Assembly (NCBI GenBank): GCA_013397865.1
Contig: VZTI01002054.1
Span: 124,001 to 188,000 of the forward strand
Direction of reading: 5' to 3'
From: Struthidea cinerea
Lineage: Eukaryota; Chordata; Aves; Passeriformes; Corcoracidae
Length of the DNA stretch: 64,000 bases
A program made the position numbers and the translations under genes. This document shows, one piece after another, positions 13,640 to 23,400 of the stretch. The notes under the pieces were generated by a model. The model had not been told where the DNA came from. It ran no database searches and saw nothing but the letters and a program-made list of their open reading frames with translations. Each line of letters begins with the position of its first letter. Positions within the stretch are counted from its first letter, which is position 1.

Positions 13640-14075
13640 CATGACCTTCCCAAAAGCACCTCCAAGGAGGAAGCTGCTCGGTGCAGCCACCACACTTGCA
13701 CATGGACACACACCGGATAGCTGGCAAAACAGCCCGACAATGAAGGAGCAGGAAGGGTCCTCACATGGGCAAGGCTTTGCACATGGACACACACCGGATA
13801 GCTGGCAAAACAGCCCGACAATGAAGGAGCAGGAAGGGTCCTCACATGGGCAAGGCTCCAGAGAAACGCCCCTAAGCAATGGAGGGTCCAGGGTTACATA
13901 GTGGAGTACAGAGAGCACCAGGGAGCAATGATCTGAGGGCAAGGGGCGGTACAAAGGCGGGGCCAGCGTAAGGGAACCGGTAGGGAAACTCTGAGGGCGT
14001 ATCAGGTAACAAGCAGTGGAGCAGCCAACAGGGAAGCAGAACTGGGGTACCTTAACAGAACAGAACAGAGCAGAG
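13640..14075 (-). mobile_element. Probable LTR-like element (endogenous retrovirus), minus strand, ends unresolved
   Basis: Read on the minus strand, this segment is GC-richer than its surroundings and organised like a retroviral LTR. A possible 5' TG lies near 14065, followed by a C-rich U3-like part with several GCCC boxes. A degenerate TATA-like stretch (CACTATGTAA at about 13895-13904) is followed by an R/U5-like GC-rich part. The exact 81-bp tandem duplication lies downstream of the putative start. I cannot find a matching TG...CA pair with a target duplication, so the limits are estimates. The alternative is a GC-rich minisatellite-containing spacer. No coding remnants of gag, pol or env are evident. 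Confidence 0.4.
13696..13857. repeat. Exact tandem duplication, 2 x 81 bp
   Basis: Copy 1 (13696-13776) and copy 2 (13777-13857) appear identical base for base. Each begins ttgcacatggacacac and ends gggcaaggct. Because 81 is a multiple of three, open frames run through both copies on both strands and give a 27-residue repeated peptide, but this follows from unit length and is not evidence of coding. Identity of the copies implies a recent duplication, ongoing homogenisation, or a variable-number locus. An assembly artefact is also possible. Confidence 0.9.
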
Positions 14076-14665
14076 CATGCTGGGGGGTGCTTTTTCAGTC
14101 ACCGTAAGCTAGAAAGGAACCTAGGACTTGTCCCACCATAGGACTCCCTTTGTTCCTTGTCCAGCAGATCTACCACCCCCCACACACCAGCCTTTTCTCC
14201 CAAACTTAGCAGGGGCAGCTTCTGTTTTTCCCTTCAGGAGCTCAATGGTTACAGCACTTAGTCTGAGATGTGCGAGGCTGGAGTCCCTTCCTCTGCCTGA
14301 AGGGAGTTGTCTTTGTGGGGGCACCCATCACCCACTTCTCAGGTAACTAAGGGAGCCTGGGAGGGCCTGCTGTGAGCTCAAGTGCAAAGGTGACTGTCTT
14401 GAGTGTGGGGTGTTGCACATGATCCAGAAGAGATGCTGCCAGAGCCAGCATATCTAGCCCCCTCCTCCCCCTCTCCTCCAGGGTGTCCTTTCAGCTTCAT
14501 AAGAAACAGCAGCACGCCTGTGCCAGGCAACACAGGAATACTGAGGAACTCACTACAGCTCTCACCTCTGCTAGCTAAAATAAGGATACTTAAAGCTCCC
14601 AACACACTCTCCTGGCCAAAACAGCAGTAAGATGGTGGTGCCAAGAATGGATCATGCACTACAGT
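14076..14665. other. GC-richer spacer, no gene seen
   Basis: This stretch has mixed composition with C-rich runs (for example near 14172-14183). No domain-bearing frame, splice pair or recognisable transposon is visible. Confidence 0.55.
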
Positions 14666-14730
14666 GGGATGGGATGGGATGGGATGGGATGGGATGGGAT
14701 GGGATGGGATGGGATGGGATGGGATGGGAT
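14666..14730. repeat. (GGGAT)13 pentanucleotide array with G-quadruplex potential
   Basis: Thirteen uninterrupted GGGAT units (65 bp) lie on the plus strand. Each unit supplies a GGG run separated by a 2-nt AT spacer, which fits the usual intramolecular G-quadruplex pattern many times over. On the minus strand the array reads as an open frame encoding repeats of P-S-H-P-I, a by-product of the unit. It is likely to vary in length. Confidence 0.95.
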
Positions 14731-17700
14731 AGCAAAGCAAGGCAAGCAGTATGCACAGCAGAGGGACAGTTCTGAGCAGTTCAAGCACATGTAGTTCGAC
14801 TGTAGTCCACTAATATACAACCCATTTCTGACTGCTAATGAGAGTGAAAATTCTCTTTCAGTATTTTTATAATTATTAGCCCTCCAGGAATTTTTATTGG
14901 AAATCACTGACAAACTCCTGTCATAAGTAGAGATAACTTGGTGTCCAATGGCAGAGTGTGGCTGACAGTTTTATTACACTCCTGAGCCAATCAATCAACT
15001 GCATTTAAAGCCAGATGACTCTCTTGTTGTACATCCATATATGCTTTACAATACAGCTGTAAACAATAGTGAAAACTTCAACATGAAATTAGATTTGCAG
15101 GTTTCAGCTTTTAGAGGTTGGGCAAATTAATTTGATTATTTAGTGCTCATCAGTCACTGATGCATTTTGCATTAAACATTCCCAAGGACCTATCCAAAGT
15201 GAGACACAAAATGTGAGATTCAAAGTCCCACTGTCACCCTAATTTTCATTTTATTCAGTTTGAAACCTGCTTCTAGCAAATCACCAAACATTGACTTATG
15301 GTTTTCATGAGCTCTAATGTGATAAAAATACACTTATTCATTAGCCTAAACATACAATGCAATGACAGAAAGGGCACAAACAACAAACATGAATTTCATC
15401 TCAGTAGAACTATATGCCATGAGCATTTTTCTTGGTAGCATTCACCAACCAGATGAAGTTGTCCCCATAATTCAGTCTAAAGAACTACTTCCACCTCAGC
15501 ATTTTGGAGTGTATTTCCCATTTCAATTAATTTCTTATTATTTGAACTTGAATGAGCTGTGGGGTGCAACTCAGCGGTGTCTTCAAGGCACACTGACTGT
15601 CCAGCTTTGTTACTTCATGCAAAGTTCCTTTTTTTCTCTTAAGGTTATTAGCTTGGATTACATTAGCATGTAAAGGGAAAAAGTAAAATATAAGAGGATT
15701 GAAAGTAAGGATTGTCTTTCAAAAAAGACATGCTTTTTAAAATCTAGCCTCATGCAATTCAAACTACCAATGATGGATGTATATAGCAGTAGTAGACATC
15801 CTGTCTTGCACTTTTACTTTGTAGTAATCAACACATAAACCTGGACCAGGTCAATTAAAGAAGTGAAAACTTCAATTTAAAAGTGGAATTTGTGCTTTAG
15901 CTAAGGTACCATCTGACTAGGCTCTTTAAAAGCTGGCTAGTCCCAGAATACTGCTTGAAAAGATCCTGCAGGCAGATTTATACAAAATCCACAATAAAAT
16001 TACAATTCATTTCCAAATCAGTTTCAACTGCGACTTCTTTTCCTAAAGTCAGAGCCAGTGCATAGATCAGATTCAGAAACAGTAAAAAGAACAAAGTCAT
16101 TCAACAAAGGCACTAATAACAACCCACAGCACACAGGAGGAGATGTCATGTAGTGCTTATACACTTACAAAATAGTTTATTAGCTTTAATAGTGAATCAG
16201 TTTAACAAGCATGTTCAAACAACAAGGAAACCCCACAAATAGTGTAAAACACTACTGGTGAACTTCTCTAATCAAAGTGACTACAAGTTACCTACTTTCT
16301 CATATAATCATTGCCACAAGTCTTTGAGAAGCAGCTCCAGAATTAAGTATTTACATTTTAAAAAAATAAAGTCAGTTTGTCTGGAAATGGATTGTCCATG
16401 TACCCTGAAAGATTTGTGGCCTTTTGGATGTAACCTTAGGAGACCATTGTCAAAATGCCCCCTATCCAGGGGAAAAAAGAAAACAAGGGCACTGGGAAGA
16501 ATATGGCAAAGAGAGGGGAAAACTTGGTAAACTTTGAAACACTCTACAAGTGTAACTAGTCCTTGCTAGAAAAGCTATGCAGCAGGACAGATGTTGACTG
16601 CACACTTGTTTGGAGACAAAGCAAAGTTTTTAAAATAAAAGAGCTAGATGCTTGCATCACCTCTCAGGTAGCAATGTAACAGTGCTGATTTGGTGCTCCT
16701 CATACTGCTAATTCAGCCAGTCCTGTAAGCTGGTTCGCTATCAACTGTTGCTTCCATGATCATGCAGCATTATTTTTAGTGCACCAGGTGGAAAGAAGAC
16801 AGGCATGTAGCCGGAAGAAGAGATCTGATGGAAGGGTTTAACTTTTAAAATTAAGCAGTACATGCTGTTTTAAAAGCTGAAAGGGAGAACAGGGAAATTT
16901 AAGAATGGTGGGGAAAAGGAGAGAAAGAAAATTACTGCCCTTTTGTTGGTGTTCTTGGAAATACTTCACTTGTTCTATAACTAATGTGCAATCCAAGGCG
17001 TGGACTAAAGGAAAAGTTATTCTCATTCCATCAGTGAGATTGCATCGTCTTGAAAACAGACCAGAATTCCTTCCCACGAAATATGCACTGGGATTTATTA
17101 ATTCCCTCCCAAACTCAGATTATGATGAGGTTTTTACATGGGTTAAATTAGTAAGAACATAATTTCTCATTTTTGAGAGCACAGGAGAGCTGTAAAGTGG
17201 GGATTTGTATGGAAAATTCAGCTGTGGTGGAACATGTGAAGTTGTGCATATCCACTATCCCTGCAGAGACTGAAAACAAATGAAGACTGGCAGACAATGA
17301 AGACAAAGTAGAGCAAATTCACACTTTGTGTCATCCTGAGAACTGCAGCATCACACAGAGCTGCCTATGGAACCAGCTGTATGGGACGTTTGGCTTCAAC
17401 AAAGTAATGTCTGTATGAAAGAAGTGACACTCAGATCCTTGGAGCTGTGGCAGGTGGCAGGTGCACCCAGACACTCCACTTCTTCCCCTCCTGGGCCAGA
17501 GGCAGTCCCAGTGCCTGTCCTCCTGGCCTCGGGCTGGCTGTGCACGTGCTTTGCTGCAGCCCTTCTTTGTGGGAGCCACAAGGATCTGCAGAATGATGTG
17601 CAGATCTGTTACTGATGTGCTGAAAAATCCTCCATGTTTTTGTAGCGTTGGGTACACAGAGCATTTAAGACATGAGCTGAGCTATTTGTCTACTGCTCCA

Positions 17701-18400
17701 CAGTGTCGTATACAGGGGTGTTATTTCTTCCTCTTTAGCTGACTTGGGCCAGGGTCAGCCAAAGTGCAGCCTGCAGCTGCTCCTTTCTTTGATTATTGAT
17801 AAGGATTAGGATTTATATTTTATATACATCTCTTTAGGTGTGCAAGACATTTAACACAAATATACAAGGACAGGGCTCTGAAGAGTTTATACACCCCAAA
17901 CAAGTTGCAGCACAGCTAGGGACGACACACAATTAAAGGCTTATTGATGTAAGCGCCATGTGTATCTTACCAGGTGGACAAAATGTAGGGTGCTTTGTGG
18001 GGCCTTTTTCTGAAGGGTCATTTTTATGAGTAACACTTCAGTCTCTTGTTGTAGCAATCTGCTGTTTCAGAGCCTAGTTCATAGGACGCCAAGCTTGTAT
18101 CCAAGTTTGGTGGGGTGATTGGCTTCAAAAATAGCCTGTGACAGGTTTACTTCTGATTACCACTCAGGAAATGAACGTTGTTGGGTTAAGAGCAGAAGAT
18201 GGCCCTTTGCTTTTGCTTCAGAACAAAGTCTGTTTACACAGCTTTGCCTACAGGACTTGTAACTAACTATGTGCAAGCATGTGGGACTACTTTCCCAAGC
18301 TTTCTCATCCCTTTATTCTCCCAGGAGTAGTCCCAAAGGTTTGGCAAAGAGAACAACAGGATTTGCCCCAAAACACTATTTCTAATAGTGTCCTTGTACT
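14731..18400. other. Unique non-coding sequence; candidate regulatory block at about 15000-15190
   Basis: No genes are recognised. The part around 15000-15190 is rich in homeodomain-like core motifs (attaatttgattatttag at 15126-15143) followed by an octamer-like tttgcattaa (15166-15175). This looks like vertebrate enhancer sequence but cannot be proved without alignment. A moderately GC-rich patch at about 17440-17600 carries overlapping short frames on both strands with no known domain. Confidence 0.5.
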
Positions 18401-18484
18401 TAAAACAGAAAACAAAAAAAAAACCAAACAAAAAAACCGCCACAAAAACAAACAAACAAACAACAACAAAAAAGGCAACAAAAA
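18401..18484. repeat. A-rich low-complexity tract with (CAAA)n
   Basis: This is an almost pure A/C tract including three to four CAAA units and a run of ten A. It could be the degraded tail of a retroposed sequence, but nothing recognisable precedes it on the plus strand. The frames through it (lysine/asparagine/threonine-rich) are composition artefacts. Confidence 0.85.
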
Positions 18485-19383
18485 TTTTTAGTATGCTTTC
18501 TTCTGTTGTTACCTCAGCTGCTGGCACCTCATTTAGGGTTACAGCTACATCCCAGTGCCTTTCTGTGGCTCACAGTAGGTACCCACAGTCATTGCCACTT
18601 CTTACTATTTTTCTTTGCTTTCACTCTCAGTGATTAAAGGCTAGATCCAGAGGCAGCCTCACACTGTTCATCCTCACACCATTCTCCACGCACCTTAACA
18701 TGGAAAAACCTTCTGTAAACTTTAAAATATGTTTTTGCTGAGCTGGTTTTCTAGCATTCACTTATCTGTTTTATTGCCTGTGCCTTACCATGACACAGCA
18801 TCTGAACCAAAACCTGCATAAAGGAATCATTCTCTTCATGCTTTAACAATGTGAATGAGTTTTAAATGGCAATGTTTTGTCTACTTCTTAAGTAAGCCAA
18901 TTACAATATTCTCTGAATAGGTGTGTATTGAAATGGATAAGATCAGCATGTTACACAGCTGTTCAAACACATGCTCTGACAGATGTCCTGAGGAGGGACA
19001 TCTGAAGGACCACAGTTCTGGTTTCGGCTGCACTACATAGGTGTTGCATGGCAGGTAACTGAGGCTCAGATTTATGATTCTCCCTCAGCTTTGGGGCTCA
19101 GGCTTAGACATACAGAGCCCTGTTTTCAGAGTTGGTAGGCAATGCCAGTGGGGAACAAAGCTCTGGAAAACAAGCTTAACACTTCTTATCTGTCCTCACA
19201 GACAGTAAGAAGGAATTGTCACTTTATAAAGCTCTACCCTGAACTGTCCCCAGTATGTACCAGTATATATTCCAGTATGCTAAAGGAGGATAATAAATTT
19301 AAGCCTCTAATACGTGTTTCAAAGAGTACTTTATGAGATTTGGGGATGATGTTGGTGGTTAGGATTTTTTTTTCCTTTCTTTC
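18485..19383. other. Unique non-coding sequence, no gene seen
   Basis: The sequence is AT-leaning with short frames only. I see no repeats or RNA genes. Confidence 0.6.
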
Positions 19384-20310
19384 TGTCATGGAATTTTGTC
19401 CCATTTGTTGCTACAAGAAAATAACGACCGGTACTTAAAAGAGACAAAAGTCGTAGCCAAGAAGGAGGGGGAGTAGTGCAGTTGGCTGCGCTCTTGTAGC
19501 TGAGGGGTTTTCTCTTGGAAGGGCAGAGATACCGGAGATTTTAGCCGGAGGGTGAGGGCCTGGGCTTGGCTCCTCTCCCTCTCTCTCGCTCTTGGGATCA
19601 GAGGAGGATGGTCGAGCTGTTGCTGTTGTGGGAGGGTTTGCTGCTGCTGTGGAGTCCAGCCCGTTGCTGCTTCTCCTACCGTAGGTGAGCCTTTGCTCAT
19701 AAGAGCAGCTGTTGCACTGGGATCTTATTAACACCTGACCTCACTGGAAAGGACCCTCACCATCTACTCAGGTGCCTCAGGGGAAAACCTGGAACCCTAA
19801 GCCCAAGCCCCTTGAGGGAGCTTCTCCTGGCTATGTTTGGGAGCTGGGCTGCCGCTTCCCATCTCCACCGTTTTCTTCTGCTGCTGCTGCTCTGAGTTTT
19901 TTTGCTACACTTTAACGCAGCACTCCCTGCCCGCCAGGACACCCTGCAGCTCCTGCTACAGCTGCAGAGTTTCTGTTACATTTTGTTTAGTATTCAGGGG
20001 TCTGCTTGCCCCTGCCGTTCCAGGCTCTGAGGTTCCTGCTACAGCTCATTTCACTATCCAGAGGGGCACCGGGACCGGCTGCCCCCCGTGAATTTGTAAA
20101 GGAAGCCCCTTTTCCATCTCTTCTGCCAGCTGACCCACCATTAACCAGATGCAGAGAGGCAGCCGAGCTGCGCCACAGCGCCCCTGCAGCCGCGGGGGAA
20201 CCATCGCACCCGCCCTGCCCGGCCGGGAGCCGCCAGCGCCCCTGCCGGCCGCGAGCGGAACTGCACCGAGGGGAAAGTGCCTGCGGCCCAGAGAGGCCGG
20301 CACCAGGTTC
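19384..20310 (+). promoter_or_regulatory. GC-rich, CpG-rich island: candidate promoter/first exon or unidentified GC-rich mobile element
   Basis: This is the most compositionally distinct segment of the window. GC rises gradually and peaks at 20150-20305, where I count about 18 CpG dinucleotides in roughly 150 bases, far above the flanks. A splice-donor match GTAG|GTGAGC lies at 19681-19690, and CT/CTG-rich stretches precede the peak. Vertebrate CpG islands often mark promoters, so this could be the first exon of a gene or long non-coding RNA. However, the frames across it (for example 20006-20449 and 20149-20565) match no family I know. The internal degenerate repeats also fit an LTR or other repeat. 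No clear TG...CA ends or target duplication were found. Confidence 0.5.
19890..20088 (+). repeat. Three degenerate ~63-72 bp internal repeats in the CpG-rich island
   Basis: Three successive blocks start at about 19890, 19962 and 20025. Each opens with a CTCTGAG- or CTGCAGAG-like phrase, then a T-rich GTTxxTGxTACA core (tttttttgctaca, tttctgttaca, gttcctgctaca), then a C/G-rich end containing CTGCCC or TGCCCC. The similarity is directly visible but imperfect. Such internal reiteration is common in LTRs and minisatellites and less typical of ordinary promoters. Confidence 0.55.
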
Positions 20311-20360
20311 TTGGGTTTGTTTGTTGCTGCTGCCACTGTTGTTGCTTGTTTGCCTTGTTT

Positions 20361-20405
20361 TATTTATATATTTTTATATATATATATATGTTATATATAT
20401 ATATT
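20361..20405. repeat. (TA)n / TTTATA low-complexity tract
   Basis: An imperfect TA dinucleotide array sits immediately downstream of the CpG-rich island. The sharp switch from very GC-rich to pure A/T is notable. It is probably a simple repeat and not a TATA box, because no initiator context follows. Confidence 0.85.
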
Positions 20406-23400
20406 TGTTAGCAAAGAACTGTTATTCCTTTTCACATATCTTTGCCTGAAAGCCCCTCAATTTCAAAGTTATAATAATTTGGGGGAAAGGGGGTCATATT
20501 TTCCATTACAAGGGAGGTTCCTGCCTTCCTTGGCAGACACCTGTGTTTCAAACCAAGACAGATGAGAACGTTGTCAAAGCAAAATTCATGCTGAAGATGA
20601 AAAACACATGTAAGGATCCATAATGATGACTTCCGCTGATCACTGGAGCATGACTGCAGATGACTGTAAGACTTGAATGGTGAACACTAATACAAACCCT
20701 CATCGAGGTAATCCTCAGTACTCTGAGAGAGGTGTGCAAAAGCCAGAGGTTAAGAATAAGCAGAAGAATCAACACAGGAATATTGAGAACTAACTTGGCA
20801 TACCTGAAACCCACTGAACAAGCAATGCTTACCATCAAAGACCTCTAACATTACTGAAGAAAATTACTATGTACCGGTTATACAAGGGATCCCAGATTAG
20901 ACAATATAGCACAGCAATATCTTAAGCCAACATGAAGCAATAGCTAACCAAGAGGACAGCTATATCTAAAGAACACATCTGGCAAGATGGGACTTACGGA
21001 CTCACTGCAAAATATACAGTCCTGTTCCTGATGGTTCAGCAAAACACTTCCTGATTCCTGCAGCCTTTAAGTCAGCAATACCTACTGTAAAGGATGCAAA
21101 AACAGATACCTTGAGTAGAAGTGAATCTGTGAAACAACCTTTCAGATAGGAAAAAAGGGCACTGATTAATAAGATGGCAAAAACAAGCAAACTTTTTATT
21201 CCATTAACTTTACAGGTTGGCTTAAAGCCCCCAAAATTTTGCAAATAATGATTGCTCCTAGGGGACTGTCCCTGTCTGGTTAGTTTATTTGTTTGCATGT
21301 ACATTTGGTAACTAAGGTCAAAAGTTTTATAGCAGCAACTGTCTCTGAACTATTACTTGGCTTTGATTTTTTAGCTATGGCACTGAGACTTTTATGCAAT
21401 ATTGTTAATAATAGAAATGCACTTTGTTTTAGTTTTGACTAATTATAGATTCGCTTGATGCAGTATTTCATGTGCATGGGTAAAAGGTAATCTCAAGATT
21501 AAATTCTGCCTTTAATTACATAGATATCACTGGTGATGCAGAGGATTCAGTGATGTTAGAATTAATTACAATTATGGTTTAGCCATGAGATTAGGCAAAA
21601 TACTTAATGTCAAATCATACTGACACAAATATGCTCTACAACTTCAGAAATGACTGTCTGGGCCTGAGTTGAATAAGTACTACAGTAGCACAGCAGAGTT
21701 GACACAAATATAGCTGATTCCAAGCTGCAAAATTCAAATCACTAAATTTGATCAGTGCAAGCACTGTGCAACCCAGCATCCACCCCTGTACTTACAAATT
21801 CAACATCGCTCTTATTCCACCCAGTTTCAAGACCATTATAGGGCATTTGACACAAAAGAATTATCTTCATGTAAATTTTAAGGAAACATTCAATAATAAA
21901 ATTTCAGCCTATTTTGATTTTCTAAAGCAAGTGTTCATAAGTTGATACAATTACTTGATATTATCATTTGCTTTAGTTATAGTATGCATAAACAGGGCAA
22001 ACACTGTGTATGAAATCTGGGATTAGAACTGATGCCATCTAACTGACCCATCCTTTACAAATACTAAATGGAAATAGCAAAAGTGTCAATTTGATCTTTT
22101 GTGGTAAATGTTCACAAATAACTAAGAAATAACATCTGCAGAAAGTGGGAGTTTCATGAACAGAAACATAGCTAAACTCACTGTGCAAGGGATTTGCAGC
22201 TAGTATTGCAGACTTACTGATGTGTAGCTTTATTCAAAATTTCCACTGAGAAAAATACTCTTTAACACTAAAGAAAATGGACATTTTCACATTTAATATA
22301 AACTACAAAAAGAGGCAACACCACAAGCATCTACAACAAAGGAGCTCTCTGGGCATGATGCCGTCATCACCATGGCTTTCCATTATCATTGAACATTTGC
22401 AAGAATTATGATGTTCAGGTTCCATCTTGAACTCCCATTCATCAGAGTGTATAAATTTGTCCTTTTTCATTTTTTTCAAACTGCATTTTGGCAGAGACGT
22501 ACTGGTGGGTGGGGAGCTTTTGGAAAGATTATTATTTTTAAAATTTGGTCTTCTCAAACTGTTCTAAATACAGCAGTGGGGAATGGGGAATATGCCCTGA
22601 GGAGCAATGCTGTTGCATGTCTCTCAGGGGAGGGGTATTGACAATTAGATATTGTCAGCTTCTTATTCAGTGCAAGAGGAAAACAAGCATTCATGTTTCA
22701 GGCAAATTCATGGAAGGCCTCTGGGCCAGCAACAATGATGAGTTCAGGGTGATGCTGTGGGGCCAGGAGGCTGGGAAGCTATCCATCAAGGCTTCCCAAG
22801 GGTGGTCTGTAGTCCTCTTGCAACACACAGGGCTTTTGTATGTGGCCTGTGCAGGATCTGGGGGTTGTGGCTGTCCTCCACAGAACCAGCTGATTGTCAG
22901 GCCGTAACTGTGGGGTCTCCTCCAGCAGCTCCGGGATGGGGTGAATGTCTGGGCACTGGAGATCTGTCAGCCACTGGAAGCCTGGACCAGCCTGCCCCTC
23001 CACAGCAGTCAGGCATTTTGGCAAGTCTAACAGCTGTGTATTTCAGGCCCCTGGCTATTTCTCCAACCCTTGCTATGACTCCACATGACAACAAGAATCC
23101 TCTGCAAGAGCTGGCCCAAGAGTGCAATATTTCCAGACGCAAGATGAACTTCACGCATAAGCAGTACACAGCCCAACTCATGGTGTTAGAGTTGAACACA
23201 GAGGGGGATAACAAATTCCCACTCCAACCAGGGGCCAAAGTGATGGATAGACTGACTCAAGGAGATGTGCTCCAGAGGGGATATCAGCAGTCAAATCTGA
23301 AAGAGGAAAAGAGTGATAAGGAGTGATAATGAAGAATAGGGTTGAGGCAGCCTAAACACCAATTTACAATGCTTATTCCCTGTTAGAATTTTTCTGAAAA

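Noticed and set aside
13598..13954. Minus-strand frame with a duplicated cysteine-rich peptide as a repeat protein
   Set aside because: The repeated peptide is a direct result of the 81-bp DNA duplication (a multiple of three). Open frames exist on both strands through it.
14378..14913. Minus-strand frames with P-S-H-P-I repeats
   Set aside because: They are translations of the (GGGAT)13 microsatellite and not protein-coding sequence.
22757..23326. 189-codon plus-strand frame as a coding exon or retroviral remnant
   Set aside because: The translation matches no retroviral or cellular family I know, and the flanks lack LTRs or splice pairs.
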